From an uncultured bacterium (GTDB lineage Bacteria > Planctomycetota > GCA-002687715): a DNA stretch of 64,000 nt. How positions within the stretch are numbered: position 1 is the stretch's first letter; every line of letters starts with the position of its first letter. The position numbers were made by a program, and so were the translations under genes. The notes under the pieces were generated by a model. The model did not search any database. It was given only the letters and a program-made list of their open reading frames with translations, and was not told where the DNA came from. The DNA lies in assembly GCA_902826835.1 (NCBI GenBank), contig CADEGH010000024.1:1-64000 (forward strand), read 5' to 3'. Shown here in pieces: positions 32,266-39,180 of the stretch.

Positions 32266-33996
32266 TCAGAAGCCCGACCAGTCGTAGTTGGGAGCCTGGA
32301 GTGCGCTCGGGATGAAGCTGATCCCGTTCAGGGTCCCGGCGGTCAAAGACGGGCAACGTCCGGCTCCGGCCGCGACTCCGGCGTACCAGTCGAACCACAT
32401 CTGAGTGGGGTTCGGGGCCAATCCACTTCCTACGTTCGTGAAGAGAGTGGCTCCACCGTTCGTGGCGACTCCACCACCGCGGCTCAGGCCCATGATCATC
32501 GAGTCGGCCGTCGCGCTGAACAAGCCACCCGCGGTGCCCTGCGGATTCGCGGGCACCCCGGTGAGGCCATCGAGTCGAATCTCGCCGGTGTTGGCGTCGA
32601 ATTGAATGCCGAAGCTGGCCACCGGCCCGAGGGTTTCGCCGGCGAACGCCCCAGAGAAATCGACTCGGATGATGCCTCCACCGACATTGGTGGCGACCGC
32701 GGAGCCGCCAGGCAGGGCCGGATTCCAATCCGTCCACAATCCCGCCGAGCCGTTGTTGCTGGCGAACAGGGCCTGGGTGGGGGCGGCGGTCGTGGTCCCG
32801 GCCGCGCCGAACATCACGCGCCCGTTCGAGAGCAGGTGCATCGTGGTCTGCATGACCCCAAAAAACGGAAGGCTCGGCCAGCAGTACGGAGCCGCCGTGA
32901 AATTGAAGGCCACGGTGGCATTGTCGGCGAGGGGCGCCGGACTGAAGGTCGAAAGTGGGGCCGAGAGGGTCACATGGAGTTCATTTCCCTGCGACAGTCG
33001 AATTCCGCTCGAGGTCGAAGGGTCGATGAACACCGCCTGCACGGTCAGGTCGGTCGTCGCCGCGAGGGTGTAGCCGACCGTCAGGGTGGTGGAATTGACT
33101 CCCGGCAGACCGACGCCCGGCCATACCGCCCCGAGGAACCCGTTCAGGAAGCTGAGGGGCCCCCCGAGGTTCAGGTTCACGATTTGGCCATCCGGCAAAA
33201 CCAATCCACCGGACGAAGCGGGAACGAGTGGCAGCGGGGACATGACGAAGTCCCAGGGCAGGCCGATTTGCGTGGATCCCACCGCAATCGTGCCGGTGGC
33301 GGGCACGACCGGGGTGCATGAGTACACGTTCTGGGAAATCACCGTCGGAACGCAGGCGCTGCCGCTGACATTGTTGATCGTGAGACGCGCCGCCGGCTGA
33401 TTGGTCTGGTAGTCGAAGGCCGGAGGAGGGCCGGGAATGCTCGGACAAACGTAATTCAGCCGCACATCCATCCGGCGCGGGGACAGCGGGGTCGCGGCGA
33501 AGTACGGCATCCCGAAGCCTTCCGAAATCTGAAGGGTCCCGTCAGTCGCATAGGGCGTCCCCACGGCGGTCGCGGTTCCGGTGTAGCGAATTCCGTTCCC
33601 CGAGGTCACAAAGACTCCCAACGCCTGGACCGCGCCCGGTTGGATGTCGATGGGAGTGGTCAGAGCCGGAAGGGTAGTCGCGACGAGAGCACCGGCGCTC
33701 AGGGTGCCGGGGAATGTCCCCATCAGGGTCCACGCCGATTGATTCACGGCATTGGTCGCATTCACCGAGCCTCCGCAAAAGAGCGCCCAGACCTCGACCG
33801 TCCAGGTGCCGACGGCGAGCTGGATATCAAGAGAAGTGATGCGGACCGTAGTCCCGGAGAGATTGGTCACATCGAACATGTTGCCCGGGAACGCCGAGGT
33901 GCCCGAGAACTGGGTCGCAAGGCTGCACTGGGCTGACCCCGGGGACATCAGACTGAGTGCACAGACGAAGCTGAGCAGGGCGGACGATCTCTTCAT
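32266..33996 (-). CDS. Secreted beta-rich protein, distant paralogue of the 600-residue tandem pair
   Basis: Protein of 576 residues with a signal peptide (RSSALLSFVCALSLMSPGSA) and a good AGGAG ribosome site eight bases upstream. The N-terminal half has a VTNLSGTTVRITSLDIQLAV-type beta domain with a choice of distances, and the middle a VTLSAP region. The C-terminal half contains FFGVMQTTMHLLSNGRVMF, which aligns with FYGTVKTQLIVYSNGYVSFD in the paralogues at 10590-14909. The protein ends without a visible anchor. No catalytic residues are apparent. Probably an exported surface or matrix protein; the family has at least three members in this window. Confidence 0.7.
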   Translation of the reverse strand: MKRSSALLSFVCALSLMSPGSAQCSLATQFSGTSAFPGNMFDVTNLSGTTVRITSLDIQLAVGTWTVEVWALFCGGSVNATNAVNQSAWTLMGTFPGTLSAGALVATTLPALTTPIDIQPGAVQALGVFVTSGNGIRYTGTATAVGTPYATDGTLQISEGFGMPYFAATPLSPRRMDVRLNYVCPSIPGPPPAFDYQTNQPAARLTINNVSGSACVPTVISQNVYSCTPVVPATGTIAVGSTQIGLPWDFVMSPLPLVPASSGGLVLPDGQIVNLNLGGPLSFLNGFLGAVWPGVGLPGVNSTTLTVGYTLAATTDLTVQAVFIDPSTSSGIRLSQGNELHVTLSAPLSTFSPAPLADNATVAFNFTAAPYCWPSLPFFGVMQTTMHLLSNGRVMFGAAGTTTAAPTQALFASNNGSAGLWTDWNPALPGGSAVATNVGGGIIRVDFSGAFAGETLGPVASFGIQFDANTGEIRLDGLTGVPANPQGTAGGLFSATADSMIMGLSRGGGVATNGGATLFTNVGSGLAPNPTQMWFDWYAGVAAGAGRCPSLTAGTLNGISFIPSALQAPNYDWSGF

Positions 33997-34104
33997 CGCG
34001 AGGACTCCTGAAGGTTGGTCGGTTCCGGCTGAGCGCCGGCGGCGCCAATCCTAGATCAGACGATTGCTCGCTGTCAAGCCACTTCAGGCGAATGGAGATG
34101 GCCC

Positions 34105-34443
34105 TCAGCCGAACCGCTGGCGAGCCCGGGCCAAGTTGCGCTCGGCCTCGTGGACCACCCGCTCACACATGAGCTCGCAGAGCTTGGGCACGAGCGGATC
34201 GGCGACCCTACAAAGCACGGTCGTGCCCTCCTTGCGGCGCGTGACAAACCCGGCATCCGACAAAACGGAAACATGTTTACTGATATTCGCGGAGCTGGAC
34301 TCGAGGCTTTGGGCCAAGGCCCCCACACTCTGTTCGCCATCCAAGAGTCGCTGCAAAATTCGGAGCCGGAGGGGTTCGCCCAAGGCGCGGAACTTCTGGG
34401 CGATCTCGTCGAAAGCCGCGGCATCCATCGGTTTTTTGGGCAT
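34105..34443 (-). CDS. ArsR-family transcriptional regulator of the sulfur operon
   Basis: Protein of 112 residues from the ATG at 34443; a longer frame upstream overlaps the rhodanese gene and is not supported. The winged helix is clear: FRALGEPLRLRILQRLLDGE, VGALAQSLESSSANISKHVS as the recognition region, and GFVTRRKEGTTVLCRV as the wing. Three Cys residues lie at about 78, 89 and 93, suggesting thiol or persulfide sensing. It is the last gene of the sulfur operon (starting 20 bp after the rhodanese stop) and is the likely repressor acting at the palindrome upstream of the first gene. Sensing of reactive sulfur is inferred from context. Confidence 0.88.
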   Translation of the reverse strand: MPKKPMDAAAFDEIAQKFRALGEPLRLRILQRLLDGEQSVGALAQSLESSSANISKHVSVLSDAGFVTRRKEGTTVLCRVADPLVPKLCELMCERVVHEAERNLARARQRFG

Positions 34444-34463
34444 GGGGACCTTCGTCGTCCTGC

Positions 34464-35885
34464 TCACCGGGAAACGGGCCCACTTTCGAGGGGAAGCTCT
34501 GCGTGGCCGGCCCATTCCTTCCAGGATCCGTCATACCAGAGCACTTGTTCGTAGCCGAGCAACACCGAAAGCAGGAACCACGACTCGCTGGCCTGGTGAC
34601 CGGTGCGGCAACTCACGATCACCGGCTTGTCCTTATCGAGCCCGAGGGCGGAGTACGCCGCCTCGAGTTCGCCCCGGGGCCGCCAGAAGGTGCCCGCCTC
34701 GGTCTTGGCGAAGTCCTCCGTCATTGGGCGCCCTCGCGAACGAGGAATCCGTCCGGCTCGTTTCTCCCCGCCGCTCGTTTCTCCGAGGAAAGCATCCTTC
34801 GGTCGGACATCGACGATGGGAGTCACTCCCGAATCACTGGCCTCGCGGACATCGGCGAGCCGCGCCCGTCGCACCGCTGAAGCTCCCAGGGCACCGTAGA
34901 GCTTGGCGGTCGGAGTCGCTTTTCCCAGCTCGAGAAGACGACCCTCCGCCCGCCACGCATCAATCCCACCCTCCATCACCGCAACCGGATGGTGGCCAAT
35001 CGACATCAGAGCCAACAAGGTATGCGTGGGATCGTGCAGTCGCTCGGCCCCGTAGACGACGACCTCGCAGCCGGTATCGAGTCCCAGAGAACCAAAGACA
35101 CTCGCGAGTGCGTCGGCATCGAGAAGTTCTTCGGCAACCCCATCGCGCATGCCACGGAACAACGCAATTGGCGCATGCACCGCGCCCGGCACATGCCCCG
35201 CTTCGAAGTCGGTGGCTTTGTCCCGCGTGTCCAGGATGACCAACTCGCGTCGGCGCGTTTCCGTCCACCTTGTGGAAACGACGGTGGGGCGCTCCAGGTG
35301 GGTGGGATCAGTGGCGTATCGCTCGGTCGCCCCGGCCTTCGGCTTCGGGGATTCGCCCAAGAACACAGCTCGTGCCTCCCTCCAATGCGGATATCCGCTG
35401 GCCCCCAATTCGGCCGATCGCAGTGATGGCGGAGTCAGCACGCGATCCCGAAAACCGCGAAGCCCGTCTTCCAGCACCAGGACATCGAGCCCGCGCGGCT
35501 TCATCACCATCCACGCTTGCGCAGGGTGGGTCATGCCTTCCGAGACGAGAACAATGCGCCGGCTCGAGTGTTCCTTGAGCAGGGCGTCGCCCTTCGGACC
35601 GAGCAATTCGAATAGCGTGAGATTCACCGAGTTTGGCAATCGGAAGGTCCTGGCAAATTCCCCCGCGGGGCGAACGTCGATGATCAGGATTCCCGGATCC
35701 GGCCTCAGCAAGAGATCGGCCAAAGCCTCCGGCTCCAGATGATCCTGACCGGCCTCGACGAGGGTTCCCAATTCCGCCGCCAGCAAACTCGGAGGGCTGG
35801 GCGATTGCCGCACGAAGAGAACCAAGCCCAGAGTGGCGAATGTCATCAAGGCGGTGAGGGCGGCACTGCGATTCGAAACGCTCAT
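34464..35885 (-). CDS. Multidomain rhodanese sulfurtransferase, membrane-anchored or exported
   Basis: Protein of 473 residues. The first ~35 residues carry a hydrophobic segment (LTALMTFATLGLVLFV) for export or anchoring. Three rhodanese-like folds follow, at about 45-150, 185-310 and 325-460. Only the last has the catalytic Cys, in IVSCRTGHQASESW at ~426. The first two lack it (SEGMTHPAQ; GAERLHDPT) and may be structural. Rhodaneses transfer sulfane sulfur from thiosulfate or persulfides to acceptors. The ATG overlaps the stop of the preceding YeeE gene (ATGA), so the operon is tightly coupled. Acceptor unknown. Confidence 0.88.
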   Translation of the reverse strand: MSVSNRSAALTALMTFATLGLVLFVRQSPSPPSLLAAELGTLVEAGQDHLEPEALADLLLRPDPGILIIDVRPAGEFARTFRLPNSVNLTLFELLGPKGDALLKEHSSRRIVLVSEGMTHPAQAWMVMKPRGLDVLVLEDGLRGFRDRVLTPPSLRSAELGASGYPHWREARAVFLGESPKPKAGATERYATDPTHLERPTVVSTRWTETRRRELVILDTRDKATDFEAGHVPGAVHAPIALFRGMRDGVAEELLDADALASVFGSLGLDTGCEVVVYGAERLHDPTHTLLALMSIGHHPVAVMEGGIDAWRAEGRLLELGKATPTAKLYGALGASAVRRARLADVREASDSGVTPIVDVRPKDAFLGETSGGEKRAGRIPRSRGRPMTEDFAKTEAGTFWRPRGELEAAYSALGLDKDKPVIVSCRTGHQASESWFLLSVLLGYEQVLWYDGSWKEWAGHAELPLESGPVSR

Positions 35886-36475
35886 GATGGACTCCTTCCG
35901 GACTCGGGTCGTAGGAGCCAACGATCCGCAGCCCAAAAGGCAGAGACCGCAATGACCACCACGGCGAGGGCCACGACTCCCGTCGGCAAATTCAGGAGAT
36001 CCGGCCAGGTGAGAACGCCCCGGTCACCGAGCGTCATCCAGTTTTCGAGCAGTGGCCATGCGGCGAGAAAGCCCACACTCCCCGCGGCGGCGCCGACCAG
36101 GAAAACCAGAGCATCGATTCCTCCCGAGCCCAGCCCCACCAAGGCGGTTCCGGGGCAGAATCCTCCCATCACGAAACCCACCCCGAAGAGCAGGCCCCCG
36201 GCGATCACGGGCGCCCAGATCGTCCTCGGCCGAAACAGCTCCGCGGTCGTGATGAGCCCAAGAGACTCGAACAGCCAAAGCCCGACCGCGGCGGTCGCCA
36301 TGGCGGAGAACATGACCTTCAGCACCGCGAAGTCACGCCGATAGAAAATGGCGGCAAGTTTGCGGCTCGAACCGAAGCCGGCCCGCTCGAGCCAAAAGCC
36401 GAATAGGACTCCGATCAAAAGCGAAGCCCCTCGGCCCGCGGCCGACTCGAGATCCAAAAAATTGGCGGGACTCAT
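35882..36475 (-). CDS. YeeE/YedE-family membrane protein, half 2
   Basis: Protein of 197 residues with about five membrane segments (SLLIGVLFGFWLERAGFGSS; VIAGGLLFGVGFVMGG; DALVFLVGAAAGSVGFLAAW; TGVVALAVVVIAVSAFW). The family Cys is in GFCPGTALVGLGSG at about residue 105. YeeE/YedE proteins import thiosulfate or other sulfur compounds; full-length versions are about twice this size, whereas here the transporter is split into two genes, as in PmpA/PmpB pairs. The ATG at 36475 overlaps the stop of half 1 (ATGA). A longer upstream frame that overlaps half 1 is rejected. Substrate not determined. Confidence 0.82.
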   Translation of the reverse strand: MSPANFLDLESAAGRGASLLIGVLFGFWLERAGFGSSRKLAAIFYRRDFAVLKVMFSAMATAAVGLWLFESLGLITTAELFRPRTIWAPVIAGGLLFGVGFVMGGFCPGTALVGLGSGGIDALVFLVGAAAGSVGFLAAWPLLENWMTLGDRGVLTWPDLLNLPTGVVALAVVVIAVSAFWAADRWLLRPESGRSPS

Positions 36476-37014
36476 GCTTCCCACTCCTTGCGGAAAAAGG
36501 GCGCAACCGCAAAGCCTCCGGCAAACACCGCCGCGGTGAATGCCCAACTCCCGGGCAAGAGCAGCGCGCCGCCCGAAAGAGCTTGGCCCGATGTACAGCC
36601 TCCGGCCATACGACTGGCAAAACCCACCAAGACGCCACCGCACAGCGCGAGGAGAAGGCGACCGTTCCGGCCGATCCTCGGGCCGCGTTCGACCCGCACC
36701 CGCATTCGCCCGGCGATCCACGCGGAGAGGAGGCCGCCGAGCAGCACACCAGCTCCCATCGACACGAGGTAGTGCAAGAGCGGGCTTGATCCGTCGAACC
36801 AGGACGCCGCATAGGGATGATCCTCGAAACAGCCCGGCGCGATTCCATCGCAAACCGTGGCGGCAGCGCGGGCTAAGCCGCCGGATGCGCCCAAGCCGGT
36901 ACCCAAGACGACAAAGGAAAGTAGGAGCACGAGACCGAGTCCGATTCCGGACCAATAAGGATTCCAATGGGGTTCAGGGCCGATGGCCGCATCGCGCCTT
37001 AGGGGTGTCTTCAT
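36472..37014 (-). CDS. YeeE/YedE-family membrane protein, half 1
   Basis: Protein of 180 residues with about four membrane segments (GIGLGLVLLLSFVVLGTGLG; YLVSMGAGVLLGGLLSAWIA; LLLALCGGVLVGFASRMAGG; FTAAVFAGGFAVAPF). The signature GGCTSGQALSGGAL at about 137-150 contains the conserved Cys thought to handle the sulfur substrate. A periplasmic loop with two further Cys lies at 54-63. It lies 10 bp after the MBL/rhodanese gene and overlaps half 2. The pair probably forms one sulfur-compound channel feeding the enzymes of the operon. Confidence 0.85.
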   Translation of the reverse strand: MKTPLRRDAAIGPEPHWNPYWSGIGLGLVLLLSFVVLGTGLGASGGLARAAATVCDGIAPGCFEDHPYAASWFDGSSPLLHYLVSMGAGVLLGGLLSAWIAGRMRVRVERGPRIGRNGRLLLALCGGVLVGFASRMAGGCTSGQALSGGALLLPGSWAFTAAVFAGGFAVAPFFRKEWEA

Positions 37015-37024
37015 GGTTTGCTCC

Positions 37025-38989
37025 TCAGCAACCTGCGCTGCGCTTCTTGGTCGGGATCACGGGTACGGCGGGTGCCGCGCCCGCTGGTGATGGCGGAGTT
37101 GCCGTCGGCGACGGCCGCCCCTCGTGATCCTGCATCTGCATGAGACCCGACAGGCCGCCGGCAAGCACGCGCACCCGCAAGGCCAAGTCGGGACGTTCCG
37201 CAAGGAGCGCTCCGCCGACCGCCCAGGCCACCGTCGCGTCGCGATCGACGAGCACGATCCGGACGGAGGCTGGGAGCGCTGCCGCCGCCTCCGCAAGTGA
37301 CTTGTCGGCCATGCTCACCGAGCCCGGAAGATGGAATTCCTGATACGCCGGAGCGGGGCGCAAGTCCCACACCACGACTTCGCCGGGGCGATCCTTCATG
37401 AGCGTCGCCAGCGTGCTGGCGGCGATGGGTTCCGGCACAGGCGCGTTCTTGGCGCTGCCTTCTGGCCTTGGTGCCTCGACAGAACGCCCCTTGACGGCGA
37501 GCCCTTCGGTCATCCACGCATCCAGGCCGCCGCGCAACGAGGAGACATTCTTCAGCCCATGCCGTTCCGCGAGACCGATCGCCATGCTGGACCGGTAGGC
37601 CGAATTGCAGACAAACACGGTTTCGAGATCCGGATCGAGAATGCGGCCGAATCGCTCCGCGTGCACGAGATCGAGTTGGGTGATGTCGCCGATGCGGGCA
37701 TCCTCGAACTCCTCCGCGGTGCGAACATCGACCAAGAGAGGCTCGGTGCCCGCGGCGATCCGTGCTTGCAACGCCTGCGCGGAAAGGAGAGGAGTCAGGG
37801 CAACAGCGTGTCCGGCATCGACCCACGCACGGGTTCCGCCCTCGAGCCAACCCTCCACTCGATCGATGCCGATGCGGCGGAACCGGAAGGCGGCTTCGGA
37901 CACGTCGGCCGCAGAACCGACCAAGACGAGGGGCACTCCGAACGGCACCACGGTGCCCAACCAAGTATCCAGTCGTCCGCGCAGAGCGATGTTGATCGAA
38001 CCCGTGAGGTGGCCGGCCGCGTAGTCATCGTGGTCGCGCACATCGATCACCCACGCACCCTTCTGAATCCACTCGAGGACCGCGGCGGGTGCCAACGCCG
38101 TGGGCGACTCGCCCTTCTCCACCACTGGCGGGCCCGCGCGGTTGATGCGGACGTTGTGCGCGAAATAGGCCGGCGCCGGCGCCAGCCCGGAAAGGTCTTT
38201 GGCCACGAAGGCGGCGCGGCTCTTCAGGGCGAAGTACGGGTTCGAGCGCTTCTCCGCGCCGATCGTCGAGTGGGTCTCGGGAGAAAGATGAGCCCCGCAC
38301 AACGAGCCCGCCCCATGGCCCGGCAGCACTCGCACCGCATCGGGGAGTGCGGCGAATCTCTGGACAGTTTCGTAGGCGAGCTTCGCGAGGGTGCTGGGCG
38401 CAGTCTCCCCCTCCGCGAGATCCGGGCGACCGATGGACCCGACGAAGAGTGCATCCCCCGTGAATGCCCAGACCGGAGTGTCCGTCTCACCGCGAGGGCG
38501 CACGAGATAGGTGACCGAGTCGAGAGTGTGGCCGGGCGTCTCCACCACTTCGATGACCGACGGCCCGAGCCGGATCCGGTCTCCGGCTCCGACCGGCTCG
38601 TGCGGAAACCTGGAATCGCTGTTTTTCGCGACCACGATCTTGGCGCCACTCCGAGCCGCGACCTCGGTGTGCCCGGCCACAAAGTCGGCGTTGGTGTGAG
38701 TCAAGAGAACGTAGCGGATGGTGGCGCCCTTCGCCTTCGCATCCGCGAAGTAGTGATCGACATCGCGCTGCGGATCAACAATGAGAGCCTCGCCGTCGCT
38801 GACGACGAGGTAGGTCAGGTGGGAGAGGCAACCCAGTTGGTACTGGCGCACCCAAGCTGGTCCGATCGTCTCCTCGAACGAGACTTGGGGCGACGACGCT
38901 TCGTCGCCATGAGTGGCGCGCTCAGCGTCCTGGGCCGCCCACGCACTCGAAACCAGCCAAATGAGGACGATCGTGGTCGTTGCGCGCAT
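37025..38989 (-). CDS. Metallo-beta-lactamase / rhodanese fusion, persulfide dioxygenase-like
   Basis: Protein of 654 residues with an export signal (TTTIVLIWLVSSAWA). The MBL fold holds the metal residues THTNADFVAGH (~97), ETPGHT (~151) and FTGDALF (~175), as in ETHE1/CstB-type enzymes. Three rhodanese-like folds follow at about 325-430, 440-520 and 535-620. Only the second keeps a catalytic Cys (VFVCNSAYRSSMAI). It would oxidise glutathione- or protein-persulfide and pass sulfane sulfur on. First gene of the operon, with a GGAGG site seven bases before the ATG and a palindromic operator 26 bp upstream. The C-terminus is Pro-rich and ends in a lone Cys. Confidence 0.88.
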   Translation of the reverse strand: MRATTTIVLIWLVSSAWAAQDAERATHGDEASSPQVSFEETIGPAWVRQYQLGCLSHLTYLVVSDGEALIVDPQRDVDHYFADAKAKGATIRYVLLTHTNADFVAGHTEVAARSGAKIVVAKNSDSRFPHEPVGAGDRIRLGPSVIEVVETPGHTLDSVTYLVRPRGETDTPVWAFTGDALFVGSIGRPDLAEGETAPSTLAKLAYETVQRFAALPDAVRVLPGHGAGSLCGAHLSPETHSTIGAEKRSNPYFALKSRAAFVAKDLSGLAPAPAYFAHNVRINRAGPPVVEKGESPTALAPAAVLEWIQKGAWVIDVRDHDDYAAGHLTGSINIALRGRLDTWLGTVVPFGVPLVLVGSAADVSEAAFRFRRIGIDRVEGWLEGGTRAWVDAGHAVALTPLLSAQALQARIAAGTEPLLVDVRTAEEFEDARIGDITQLDLVHAERFGRILDPDLETVFVCNSAYRSSMAIGLAERHGLKNVSSLRGGLDAWMTEGLAVKGRSVEAPRPEGSAKNAPVPEPIAASTLATLMKDRPGEVVVWDLRPAPAYQEFHLPGSVSMADKSLAEAAAALPASVRIVLVDRDATVAWAVGGALLAERPDLALRVRVLAGGLSGLMQMQDHEGRPSPTATPPSPAGAAPAVPVIPTKKRSAGC

Positions 38990-39014
38990 CGGGGAACCTC
39001 CGCATTGAGAACTA

Positions 39015-39032
39015 TTTAACCATATAGTTAAA
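39015..39032. promoter_or_regulatory. Palindromic operator upstream of the sulfur operon
   Basis: TTTAACCATATAGTTAAA is an 18-bp palindrome with a single mismatched pair, in an AT-rich patch between GC-rich genes and 26 bp before the start of the MBL/rhodanese gene. Its size, AT-richness and position fit an ArsR-type operator overlapping the promoter. The ArsR gene at 34105-34443 is the natural candidate to bind it. Binding is inferred. Confidence 0.65.
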
Positions 39033-39180
39033 CATACACAAGCCCCATCACTCTCGTCATCCCTGTCCGGATCTGGACAGGGGTTTCCTGGCGGTGACGC
39101 CGGCCGGGCAGGTGGGACGGTGGTTCAGGGTGACCCTCCAGCTGGCACAATGCGTGCAGGTCACCGCTCGAGAAATCCTC

